This document shows, piece after piece, positions 23,789 to 31,169 of a stretch of DNA of 32,819 nt (positions within the stretch are counted from its first letter, which is position 1; every line of letters begins with the position of its first letter). Origin of the DNA: Mycobacteriales bacterium (GTDB lineage: Bacteria > Actinomycetota > Actinomycetes > JAFAQI01); assembly GCA_035504215.1 (NCBI GenBank), contig DATJSI010000125.1:1-32819 (forward strand), in the 5' to 3' direction. The position numbers and the translations under genes are program-made. Under the pieces are notes generated by a model. That model was given only the letters and a program-made list of their open reading frames with translations, ran no database searches and had not been told where the DNA came from.

Positions 23789-24559
23789 TCAGCGGTCGTC
23801 GCCGGCCAGGTAGTCGAGCTGGGCACGCACCGACAACTCCGCGGCCGGCCACAGCACCGGGTCGACATCGGCGTACACCCGTCGCACGACCGCCTTCGGG
23901 TCGCGGTCCCCCGCGGCCACCGCCGCACGCACCTGGTCGAGCCGCTCGTGGCGATGCACGAGGTAGTAGGTCAGCACTTCGACCGGATCCGTGACGACCG
24001 GACCATGGCCCGGCAGTACGACGGAGACCTCCTGCCGCGCGAGATCCCGCAGCCGTTGGAGCGAGTCGAGGTAGTCGGCGAGCCGACCGTCCGGGTGTGC
24101 GACGACAGTGGTGCCGCGCCCGAGCACCGTGTCGCCGGTGAGCAACGCCTGGTCCGACTCGAGCAGCAGGCACACCGAGTCGCTGCTGTGGCCAGGGGTG
24201 AGCACGGTCAGCCACTCGACCCCCGCCGCGGAGGCGCGCGCGGCATCCGCGAGCGGTGGCGCGCCGATGCACAACGCCGGATCCCGCGCCGCGACCGGCG
24301 CCCCGGTCAGCTCGTGCAAGCGCGGCGCGGCCTCGGCGTGGTCGAAATGGCCGTGGGTCAGGACGATGAGGTCGATCGGGCCGAGCGCGGCGAGCCGGTC
24401 GACGTGGCCGTTCTGCAGCGGCCCGGGGTCGACGATGACCAGCCGGGTCCCGCCCGGCTCGCGCAGCACCCACGTGTTGGTGCCGTCGAGCGTCATCGGG
24501 CTCGGGTTGGGCGCCAGCAAGCGGGCCGCTGAAGCGGTGGTCTGCTCCGGCTCGGTCAT
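23789..24559 (-). CDS. Metallo-beta-lactamase fold hydrolase (LACTB2-like)
   Basis: 256 aa. The metal-binding motif is H69-x-H71-x-D73-H74 in LTHGHFDHAEA, with later ligands in LTPGHSSDSV, LLTGDTVLGRG and LPGHGPVV. The C-terminal part (TYYLVHRHERLDQV) forms the extra helix seen in LACTB2-type endoribonuclease and hydroxyacylglutathione hydrolase relatives. It matches Rv3677c by position. The substrate (thioester, lactone or RNA) is not determined. The gene overlaps the Nudix gene by ATGA and faces crp across one base. Confidence 0.9.
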   Translation of the reverse strand: MTEPEQTTASAARLLAPNPSPMTLDGTNTWVLREPGGTRLVIVDPGPLQNGHVDRLAALGPIDLIVLTHGHFDHAEAAPRLHELTGAPVAARDPALCIGAPPLADAARASAAGVEWLTVLTPGHSSDSVCLLLESDQALLTGDTVLGRGTTVVAHPDGRLADYLDSLQRLRDLARQEVSVVLPGHGPVVTDPVEVLTYYLVHRHERLDQVRAAVAAGDRDPKAVVRRVYADVDPVLWPAAELSVRAQLDYLAGDDR

Positions 24560-25407
24560 CGGTAGTCCGGGTCGGCGGGGAGCAGGAATCGGACCTGTTC
24601 GTTCTCGTCGAGGACGAGCTTGGGCATGACCGGCTCGACCGCACGGTCCGCCGCTCCGGCCATGACGGCAGCGACATCTGGGTACGCAGCGAGGTCATCG
24701 AGCGCCGCACGGGTCGGTGGCAGCATCGCGAGCTCGCCCCGCTGGTTTGCCGCGAGTGCGTCCGCCGCAGTCACCCAAACCACCCGGTCGGCCTCACCCC
24801 CGACGTCGCGGGTGCGCTGCCCGGCCGGCATGACCGCGACGAAGAAGCGGGTGTCGAAGCGCTTCGGCTCGACCTCGGGGGTGATCCAGTGCGACCACGC
24901 CTGGAGCAGGTCGGCGCGCAGCACGAGGCCACGCCGCTCGAGCAGCTCGGCGAGCGAGACCGACCGGTCGAGCAGTGCCACCCGATCGGCCTCCCACTCC
25001 GCGCCGCTGGTGTCCTCGACCACGTCGGCGGCGCTGCGGCCGGCAAGCAGGACGCCGGACTCCTCGAACGTCTCGCGCACCGCGGCACAGACGAGTGATC
25101 GCGCAACCGGCTCGTCGCAGCTCAGCCGGGACGCCCACTGGTCGGGCGGCGGGCCGACCCACGCGTCGTCGGCGAACGACTCGTCTCTGGGGTCGACCGA
25201 ACCGCCGGGGAACACGAAGAAGCCGGCCGCGAACGCCATCGTCGGCTTGCGCCGCAGCAGGTAGACCTCGGGGCCTGCGGAGTGCTCGCGAAGCAGGATG
25301 ACGGTCGCGGCGTCACGTGGCGTGGCCGGCACCAGCTCACCGGCCGCGAGCCGCTTCACCGTGTCGACCAGGCCCGCGAACATCTGCGCCGTCGCGTCGT
25401 CGACCAC
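24556..25407 (-). CDS. Nudix hydrolase (NUDT19-like)
   Basis: 283 aa. A split Nudix motif is visible: FFVFPGGSVDPRDESF near residues 68-83 and, after an insertion, AAVRETFEESGVLLAG near 107-122. The insertion between the two parts is typical of NUDT19-type CoA/acyl-CoA diphosphatases and their actinobacterial relatives. The C-terminus (about 200-283) is helical. It starts at 25407, with internal ATG 25383 as a possible alternative. It is in a run with ridA and the MBL gene, so the three may act on metabolic by-products, but no pathway can be named. Confidence 0.87.
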   Translation of the reverse strand: MVDDATAQMFAGLVDTVKRLAAGELVPATPRDAATVILLREHSAGPEVYLLRRKPTMAFAAGFFVFPGGSVDPRDESFADDAWVGPPPDQWASRLSCDEPVARSLVCAAVRETFEESGVLLAGRSAADVVEDTSGAEWEADRVALLDRSVSLAELLERRGLVLRADLLQAWSHWITPEVEPKRFDTRFFVAVMPAGQRTRDVGGEADRVVWVTAADALAANQRGELAMLPPTRAALDDLAAYPDVAAVMAGAADRAVEPVMPKLVLDENEQVRFLLPADPDYR

Positions 25408-25424
25408 CGGGTGACCTCGCTGGG

Positions 25425-25904
25425 CTAGATCGCGAGGTCCGAACGCACCTGCACAATGAGCTCCACCTCGACCGGCGCGTCCAGCGGCAACGCTGCCACA
25501 CCGACCGCGCTCCGGGCGTGCTTGCCGGCGTCGCCGAAGATGTCGCCGAGCACGTTGCTGGCGCCGTTGATGACTGCCGGCTGACCGGTGAACGACGGCG
25601 CGCTCGCGACGTACCCCACCACCTTGACCACGCGGACGACCGCGTCGAGGTCGCCGACCAGCCCGCGGACCGCGGCCAAGGCGTTGAGCGCGCAGGTGCG
25701 GGCGAGGTCGGCGGCGGCGTCCGGATCGACCTCGGCCCCGACCTTGCCGGTCGCGGCGAGCTGGCCGTCGACCATCGGCAGCTGCCCGGAGGTGAAAACC
25801 AGGTCCCCGCTGCGTGTCGCCGGGACGTACGACGCGAGCGGCGTCGTCACCGACGGCAGGCTGATTCCGAGCTCGGCCAGCCGGGCGTCCACGCCCGCGC
25901 TCAT
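25425..25904 (-). CDS. ridA: RidA family enamine/imine deaminase
   Basis: 159 aa from ATG 25904, which overlaps the stop of the DUF4177 gene as ATGA. The frame stays open far upstream only because it is antisense to arsA. The sequence has the YjgF/RidA core (LVFTSGQLPMVDG; ALNALAAVRGLVGDLDAVVRVVKVVGYVAS; ARSAVGVAALPLDAPVEVELI). The catalytic Arg of RidA-1 proteins (R105 in E. coli RidA, in SAR...GVxxLP) lines up with R of ARSAVGVAALP. Such enzymes hydrolyse reactive enamines from PLP chemistry. It has a somewhat longer N-terminus than E. coli RidA, as does Rv3678c. Confidence 0.92.
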   Translation of the reverse strand: MSAGVDARLAELGISLPSVTTPLASYVPATRSGDLVFTSGQLPMVDGQLAATGKVGAEVDPDAAADLARTCALNALAAVRGLVGDLDAVVRVVKVVGYVASAPSFTGQPAVINGASNVLGDIFGDAGKHARSAVGVAALPLDAPVEVELIVQVRSDLAI

Positions 25905-26059
25905 TCGACCGGCCGCTTCAGGTAGGCGACCAGCTGGTCGCCGCCACCGGGTGCCGGCACGACCTGGATCAGCTCCCAGCCGTCGGTGCCCCAGGTGTCG
26001 AGGATCTGCTTCGTCGCGTGGACGAGCAGAGGGACCGTCGCGTACTCCCACTTCTGCAC
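25901..26059 (-). CDS. DUF4177 small protein
   Basis: 52 aa, read directly: GTG 26059 to TGA 25901. The sequence begins VQKWEYATVPLL and contains WGTDGWELIQVVP, the WEY...DGWELV pattern that defines DUF4177. It corresponds to Rv3678A by position and size. Function unknown; the fold is a small beta-rich domain. TACGCT (26066-26071) ends six bases before the GTG, so the transcript is probably leaderless. The stop overlaps the ridA ATG. It is divergent from arsA1 across 73 bases. Confidence 0.88.
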   Translation of the reverse strand: MQKWEYATVPLLVHATKQILDTWGTDGWELIQVVPAPGGGDQLVAYLKRPVE

Positions 26060-26065
26060 GGGCAG

Positions 26066-26126
26066 AGCGTATGACCGACCGGGAGCGCTGTGCGCTGCGG
26101 GTGGAGCACTCCACCGGCTCTACGCT
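26066..26126. promoter_or_regulatory. Divergent leaderless promoters for the DUF4177 and arsA1 genes with an inverted repeat
   Basis: TACGCT occurs on both strands: minus at 26066-26071 and plus at 26121-26126. Each ends exactly six bases before a GTG start (26059 and 26133). Between them, GTGGAG-CA-CTCCAC (26101-26114) is a 6-base-arm inverted repeat that would cover the -35 of arsA1. This suggests joint control by one dimeric regulator, unidentified. Confidence 0.5.
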
Positions 26127-26132
26127 CGATGC

Positions 26133-27113
26133 GTGGCCGAGTTCCCTGCCGTCAAGCTGCACGTGGTCAGCGGCAAGGGCGGGACGGGCAAGACCACGGT
26201 CGCCGCGTCGCTGGCCCTCGCGCTCGCGGCCGGGGGGCGGCAGGTGCTGCTCACCGAGGTGGAGGCCCGGCAGGGCATCGCCCAGCTGTTCGACACGCCG
26301 CCGCTGCCGTACGAAGAGCGACGGGTGGCCGTGGCCCGGGGCGGCGGTGAGGTCTATGCGCTGGCGATCGACCCGGAGCTGGCGCTGATCGAGTACCTCG
26401 AGCAGTTCTACAACCTGCGCCGGGCCGGCGCGATGCTGAAGAAGATCGGCGCGATCGACTTCGCCACCACGATCGCGCCCGGCATGCGCGACGTCCTCGT
26501 CACCGGAAAGGTGATGGAGGCCGCGACCCGCGAGCGCCGTGGCGGCGGCCGGATCTACGACGCAGTGGTGCTCGACGCGCCGCCGACCGGCCGGATCGCG
26601 CGCTTTCTCAACGTCAACTCCGAAGTGGCTGCACTGGCCAAGATGGGCCCGATCCGCAACCAGGCGGACAGCGTGATGCGGCTGATCCGGTCGGCGAAGA
26701 CCGCCGTACACATCGTCACCCTGCTCGAGGAGATGCCGGTCCAGGAGACCACCGACGGCGTCGCCGAGCTGCGCGCCACCGGGCTGCCGGTCGGGGCCGT
26801 CATCGTCAACCAGGTGCGTGGGCCGTTGCTCCCGGCCAACCGGCTGGCCGAAGCCGCCGAGGGGCGGCTCGACCGGACGGAGATCAGCCGCGGCCTGAAG
26901 TCGGCCGGGATCGCGGCTGACAGCGCGACGGTCGCGACGCTCGTCGCCGAGGCCGCCGACCATGCCGGCCGGGTCCACCTCGAACAACAGGAGCGCGACG
27001 CGCTCGCGCAGCTCGAGCGGCCGACCTACGAGCTGCCGATGATCGCCGACGCGACCGAGCTGGCCGGGCTGCAGGAGCTCGCCGGCCGGTTGCAGGACGC
27101 CGGGATGGTCTGA
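26133..27113 (+). CDS. ArsA/Get3-like ATPase, first subunit
   Basis: 326 aa from GTG 26133. It has a complete deviant Walker A, GKGGTGKTT (residues 14-22), with both lysines. A switch-like VLDAPPTGR, typical of ArsA/Get3 (DTAPTGHTLR region), lies near residue 150. No arsenite-binding Cys triad is visible and no ars genes are nearby, so arsenic transport is unlikely. M. tuberculosis has the same pair (Rv3679-Rv3680), described as Get3 homologues that work together. The second subunit starts 2 bases after this stop. Confidence 0.92.
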   Translation: MAEFPAVKLHVVSGKGGTGKTTVAASLALALAAGGRQVLLTEVEARQGIAQLFDTPPLPYEERRVAVARGGGEVYALAIDPELALIEYLEQFYNLRRAGAMLKKIGAIDFATTIAPGMRDVLVTGKVMEAATRERRGGGRIYDAVVLDAPPTGRIARFLNVNSEVAALAKMGPIRNQADSVMRLIRSAKTAVHIVTLLEEMPVQETTDGVAELRATGLPVGAVIVNQVRGPLLPANRLAEAAEGRLDRTEISRGLKSAGIAADSATVATLVAEAADHAGRVHLEQQERDALAQLERPTYELPMIADATELAGLQELAGRLQDAGMV

Positions 27114-27115
27114 CG

Positions 27116-28282
27116 ATGCCGGCGACGGGCAAGGCATGCGACGTGGACCGCCTGTTGGCGACCGCGGAGATCATCGTGTGCTGCGGCGCCGGCGGCGTGG
27201 GCAAGACCACGACCGCCGCCGCGCTTGCACTCCGCGCCGCCGAGCAGGGCCGCGCGGTGTGTGTGCTCACCATCGACCCGGCGCGCCGGCTGGCCCAGTC
27301 GATGGGCCTGGTCGAGCTCGACAACACCCCTCGCGAGGTGCAGGACATCGACACGTCCGCGGGCGGTCGGCTCGACGCGATGATGCTCGACATGAAGCGG
27401 ACGTTCGACGACATCGTCCTGACCCACGCCGACCCTTCGCGCGCCAAGGCGATCCTCGCCAACCCGTTCTACGTGTCACTGTCGTCGAGCTTCGCCGGCA
27501 CCCAGGAGTACATGGCGATGGAGAAGCTCGGCCAGCTCAAGGCCGAGGGGCGCTGGGACCTGATCGTCGTCGACACGCCGCCGAGTCGCTCCGCACTCGA
27601 CTTCCTCGACGCCCCGCAACGGCTCGGGCGGTTCCTCGACGGCCGGATGATCCGGCTGCTGACCGCTCCGGCGCGCGCCGGCGGCCGCGCCTACCTCAAG
27701 GTCTTCACGATCGGCGTACGGGTCTTCACCGACGTCCTCAACCGGGTTCTCGGCGCCCAGGCGCTGCGCGACCTGAGCCTGTTCGTCGCCTCGCTCGAGA
27801 CCATGTTCGGCGGCTTCCGCGAGCGCGCCGACCAGACCTACCAGCTGCTGAAGGAGACGGGTACGTCGTTCCTGGTCGTCGCGGTGCCGGAACGCGACGC
27901 GCTGCGCGAGGCGGCGTACTTCGTCGAGCGGCTCGAGACCGACCGGATGCCGCTGGCCGGGCTGGTGCTCAACCGCGTCCACCGCAGTGCCGCGCCTGGG
28001 CTGTCCGTCGAGCGCTCCCTCGCAGCGGCCGAGGCGCTGGACGAGACCGGCGACGAGCCGCTCGCGGCCGCCGTGCTACGCATCCACGCCGACCGGCTCG
28101 CCGCCGCGGCCCGCGACGAGCGCCGGGCGTCGGGCTTCCGGGCGGCGCACCCGGATGTCAGGACGGTGGCGGTGGCGGTCCAGGCCGGCGACGTGCACGA
28201 CCTGGACGGGCTGCGGGCGATCGGAGCGGAGCTGTCGAACGGCCCGGAAGCCTCAGCCCCGCAAGCCGTCGCGGGTGGCTGA
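27116..28282 (+). CDS. ArsA/Get3-like ATPase, second subunit
   Basis: 388 aa. The P-loop reads GAGGVGKTT (24-32): the intradimer signature lysine of the KGGxGKT motif is Ala here, while the P-loop lysine K30 is kept. Switch II-like VVDTPPSRSALDFLD follows near residue 155. Because the signature lysine reaches across the dimer, this subunit would not complete the partner's site, so the pair is probably an asymmetric heterodimer with one full active site. This corresponds to Rv3680. It ends 4 bases before the convergent wblA stop. Confidence 0.92.
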   Translation: MPATGKACDVDRLLATAEIIVCCGAGGVGKTTTAAALALRAAEQGRAVCVLTIDPARRLAQSMGLVELDNTPREVQDIDTSAGGRLDAMMLDMKRTFDDIVLTHADPSRAKAILANPFYVSLSSSFAGTQEYMAMEKLGQLKAEGRWDLIVVDTPPSRSALDFLDAPQRLGRFLDGRMIRLLTAPARAGGRAYLKVFTIGVRVFTDVLNRVLGAQALRDLSLFVASLETMFGGFRERADQTYQLLKETGTSFLVVAVPERDALREAAYFVERLETDRMPLAGLVLNRVHRSAAPGLSVERSLAAAEALDETGDEPLAAAVLRIHADRLAAAARDERRASGFRAAHPDVRTVAVAVQAGDVHDLDGLRAIGAELSNGPEASAPQAVAGG

Positions 28283-28286
28283 CCGG

Positions 28287-28589
28287 CTAGATCGCGAGGT
28301 CGACGGACTGGGCGCGTTCGTACTCCTGCATCGCGGTCGAGAGCAGGTCGCGCCAGGAGTCGACGTTCGGGCGGCGGCGCAGCAGCGCCCGGCGCTCACG
28401 CTCGGTGAGCCCACCCCACACGCCGAACTCGACCCGGTTGTCCAGTGCATCGGCGAGGCACTCGGTGCGGACCGGGCAGCCGCGGCACACTGTTTTTGCC
28501 TTGTGCTGAGCTGCTCCAGAGGTGAACAGCTCGTCGGGCGCGACGCGTCGGCAGGCGGCGCGCAACGTCCAATCTTGTCTCCACGGCAT
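28287..28589 (-). CDS. wblA: WhiB-like [4Fe-4S] regulator, WblA/WhiB4 type
   Basis: 100 aa from ATG 28589; a start twelve codons upstream is rejected because WblA proteins begin at the MxW...DW stretch seen here. The four cluster ligands are C13, C35, C38 and C44 (C-x2-C-x5-C at the end), followed by the G-[VI]-W-G-G turn at 56-60 and a basic RERRALLRRRP DNA-binding segment. The sequence TECLADALDNRVEFGVWGG is close to Streptomyces WblA and to WhiB4 (Rv3681c). The neighbours arsA and ponA2 fix the orthology. WblA represses antibiotic production and is needed for sporulation; WhiB4 senses O2 and NO. The promoter TACTGT (28596-28601) ends six bases before the ATG, suggesting a leaderless transcript. 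Confidence 0.95.
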   Translation of the reverse strand: MPWRQDWTLRAACRRVAPDELFTSGAAQHKAKTVCRGCPVRTECLADALDNRVEFGVWGGLTERERRALLRRRPNVDSWRDLLSTAMQEYERAQSVDLAI

Positions 28590-28595
28590 GCGGTA

Positions 28596-28601
28596 ACAGT
28601 A
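28596..28601 (-). promoter_or_regulatory. -10 element for a leaderless wblA transcript
   Basis: TACTGT on the minus strand, six bases before the ATG. A TTGCCC lies 15 bases further upstream as a possible -35. A second, weaker candidate start signal (GTTA-N14-GGGTGC, 28635-28658) is discussed under the findings. Confidence 0.5.
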
Positions 28602-28655
28602 CGAACCGGACAGGACGGGCAACACTACCCGTCAGCACCCTTTTTACGTAGTTCT

Positions 28656-28720
28656 AACGGGTGGTGAGGTTCACCCGTTCGGCCGATCAAGTTCTCCCGC
28701 TTTTCGCCGCAATCGGCCGA
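28656..28720. promoter_or_regulatory. Two inverted repeats in the wblA-ponA2 divergent region
   Basis: AACGGGTG (28656-28663) and CACCCGTT (28672-28679) form a perfect 8-8-8 inverted repeat, with an inner GTGA-GGT-TCAC. Next to it TCGGCCGAT (28679-28687) and ATCGGCCGA (28712-28720) form a 9-base repeat 24 bases apart, whose right arm would overlap the -35 region of ponA2. These are likely operator sites in the 162-base gap (28590-28751). Confidence 0.5.
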
Positions 28721-28738
28721 GTCTCCGACACCGCCACT

Positions 28739-28744
28739 TAGGCT
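28739..28744 (+). promoter_or_regulatory. -10 element for a leaderless ponA2 transcript
   Basis: TAGGCT ends seven bases before the GTG start of ponA2. No ribosome binding site precedes the start codon, which fits a leaderless mRNA. Confidence 0.5.
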
Positions 28745-28751
28745 AATTGTC

Positions 28752-31145
28752 GTGCGCCGCGGCTCCCTCACCCAGAGCATCGGAGTGCTGGTCGCGGTCA
28801 GCATCGTCGCCGGGATCATCATGGCCGGGATGCTGCTGCCGTTCGTCGGCGGCGGCGGCCTGCTGGCGCGGACCGCGACGACGGACTTCGCGAAGCTGCC
28901 CACCGACCTCAAGCGCAAGCCGCTTCCGCAGATCTCCAGAGTGCTCGCCGCCAACGGCGAGCCGATCGCGACGTTCTACGACCAGGACCGGGTGATCGTC
29001 CCGCTCACCCAGATTCCCGCCGTCATGCAGACCGCATTGATCGACATCGAGGACGTCCGCTTCTACGAGCACGCCGGCATCGACTTCAAGGGCACGTTGC
29101 GCGCGCTGCTCCACAACGGCCAGGCCGGGTCGGTGACCCAGGGCGGGTCGACCCTCACCCAGCAGTACGTCAAGAACGTGCTGATCGAGGACGCCCGGAC
29201 CAAGAAGCAGCGCGAAGCCGCGATCGCGGACACCTTCGCCCGCAAGCTCAAGGAAGCCCGCTACGCGATCGAGCTCGAGAAGACGCTGACCAAGCCGGAG
29301 ATCCTCGACGACTACCTGAACATCGCCTACTTCGGTGACGGTGCCTACGGCATCGGGGCCGCGGCCGAGCACTTCTTCCACGAAAAGGTCAGCGACCTCA
29401 CTCTCGACCAGAGCGCCCTGCTCGCCGGCTTGGTCCAGTCGCCCGAGGCCTACGACCCGCGGTACTACCCGAAGGTCGCGACCGAGCGGCGCAACACCGT
29501 CCTCGGCCAGATGTTGAAGTACCACTCGATCACGCAGGCGACGTACAACCGGGCCGTTGCTCAGCCGATCAAGCTACACATCCACAACCAGCCGGCCGAC
29601 TGCATCGCCTCGAAGTTCGCCTACTTCTGCGACTACGTGAAGCATGTCTTCGAGCACACGCCGGGCTTGAGCCTCACGATGCTGCGCCGTGGCGGGCTGA
29701 CCGTGACCACCACCCTCTCGCCCAAGGTGCAGGAAGCCGCGCAGCACGGCATCCATGCCTACGTCCACGCCCACGAGCGCAAGTCGCACGTGGTGTCCGC
29801 CGAGGCAGTCGTGCAGCCCGGCACCGGTCAGGTGAAGGCGCTCGCCGTCAGCACGCCGTACGGAAACAGCAAGAAGAAGGGCCAGAACAGCATCGACTAC
29901 GCCGTCGACGAGAGGTATGGCGGCAGCCCGGGCTTCCACGCCGGGTCGACCTTCAAGCTGTTCGTGCTGACTGCGGCGCTGAAGGAAGGCATCCCGCTCT
30001 CGACCAAGATCAAGTCGCCCGGCACGGTCGACATCACCGGGCTCACGAACTGCGCCGGGCTGCCGGTCGCGCCGTGGCCGGTTCACAATGCGAGCGACAG
30101 CGAAAGCGGCACGTTCAACCTCGAGTCGGGTACCTGGTTCTCGGTCAACACGTTCTTCGCCCAGCTCGAAGAGCGCACCGGCGTATGCGAGCCGGTGAAG
30201 CTCGCCGAGGCGATGGGTGTCACCCAGGGGACCGGCAAGCCGCCGGAGCAGATCGGCCCCTTCGTCCTCGGTGCGGGCGCGCAGTACGGCTTCTCGCCGC
30301 TCGACGTCGCCGGCGCCTACGCGACCATGGCCGCGCACGGTAAGTACTGCACCCCGATCGTGATCACGAGCATCGTCGATCGCACCGGCCACCACTACCC
30401 GGTTCCGAAGTCGCGCTGCACGCAGGTCGTGCCGCAAGGGCTGGCCAACACCGTGACCTCGATCCTGCGTGGCGTACTGACCGTGCCAGGAGCGACTGGT
30501 ACGACGGATGCGTTGACCGGCCGGCCCGCCGCGGCGAAGACCGGAACGGTGGACAACTACGACGGTTCCTGGTTCGCCGGCTACACCCCCCAGCTTGCGT
30601 CGGCGGTGTGGGCGGGCATTCCGGCCGAGCCCAACAGAACGCTGGACGGACTCAACATCGGCGGGGTGACCTACGGCGAGGTCTTCGGCGCGACGATCGC
30701 GGGGAAGATCTGGCAGGCGACGCTGAACGCGGCGCTCAAGGGCGACCCGGTCTTGCAGTTCACCGGCCCTTCGAGCTACTACGAGATCGGCATCCAGCAG
30801 AAGGTGCCGGACGTCGTGGGCGACTCGCCCGCCAGCGCCGAGGCCACCCTCAGCAAGATCGGTTTCACGCCGCAGATCGTCCCGGGTTCGGTGCACAGCT
30901 CCGAGCCGGCCGGGACGGTGGCGCGTACTGCTCCGCCCGGTGGCTCGCAGGCGCCGATCGGCAGTGTCATCAAGCTGTTCATCAGCGACGGGACGCCGAA
31001 GCCGTCGAAGAGCGCGTCGCCACCACCGTCGTCGCCGCCACCCTCGTCGTCACCCCCGACGCCACCACCGTCGAGCCCACCGGTGTCGCCCTCGGGCTCA
31101 CCGACCAAGCACCCGCACCGCCACCACCGACACCACCGGCACTGA
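28752..31145 (+). CDS. ponA2: Bifunctional class A penicillin-binding protein with PASTA domain (PonA2-like)
   Basis: 797 aa. One N-terminal membrane anchor (residues 10-33), then the GT51 glycosyltransferase with catalytic E100 (EDVRFYEH) and QGGSTLTQQ. The transpeptidase motifs are S399-x-x-K402, S464-V-N466 and K596-T-G598. A single PASTA domain spans about 683-747. The last 50 residues are Pro/Ser-rich and end in a His/Arg cluster (KHPHRHHRHHRH). It polymerises and cross-links peptidoglycan at the outer face of the membrane. It corresponds to M. tuberculosis PonA2 (Rv3682), which is needed for stress survival rather than growth. The start is GTG 28752, seven bases after TAGGCT. Confidence 0.96.
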   Translation: MRRGSLTQSIGVLVAVSIVAGIIMAGMLLPFVGGGGLLARTATTDFAKLPTDLKRKPLPQISRVLAANGEPIATFYDQDRVIVPLTQIPAVMQTALIDIEDVRFYEHAGIDFKGTLRALLHNGQAGSVTQGGSTLTQQYVKNVLIEDARTKKQREAAIADTFARKLKEARYAIELEKTLTKPEILDDYLNIAYFGDGAYGIGAAAEHFFHEKVSDLTLDQSALLAGLVQSPEAYDPRYYPKVATERRNTVLGQMLKYHSITQATYNRAVAQPIKLHIHNQPADCIASKFAYFCDYVKHVFEHTPGLSLTMLRRGGLTVTTTLSPKVQEAAQHGIHAYVHAHERKSHVVSAEAVVQPGTGQVKALAVSTPYGNSKKKGQNSIDYAVDERYGGSPGFHAGSTFKLFVLTAALKEGIPLSTKIKSPGTVDITGLTNCAGLPVAPWPVHNASDSESGTFNLESGTWFSVNTFFAQLEERTGVCEPVKLAEAMGVTQGTGKPPEQIGPFVLGAGAQYGFSPLDVAGAYATMAAHGKYCTPIVITSIVDRTGHHYPVPKSRCTQVVPQGLANTVTSILRGVLTVPGATGTTDALTGRPAAAKTGTVDNYDGSWFAGYTPQLASAVWAGIPAEPNRTLDGLNIGGVTYGEVFGATIAGKIWQATLNAALKGDPVLQFTGPSSYYEIGIQQKVPDVVGDSPASAEATLSKIGFTPQIVPGSVHSSEPAGTVARTAPPGGSQAPIGSVIKLFISDGTPKPSKSASPPPSSPPPSSSPPTPPPSSPPVSPSGSPTKHPHRHHRHHRH

Positions 31146-31169
31146 CCAACCGGCCGGGGACGAGGCAGG

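Noticed and set aside
25425-27137. 570-codon minus-strand frame ending in RidA
   Set aside because: Only the last 159 codons resemble a protein. The upstream part is antisense to the arsA1 gene and the DUF4177 gene has an ATGA junction with ATG 25904.
26133-28282. Arsenite resistance operon
   Set aside because: The ArsA-like proteins lack the cysteine triad for arsenite and there is no arsR, arsB/acr3 or arsC nearby.
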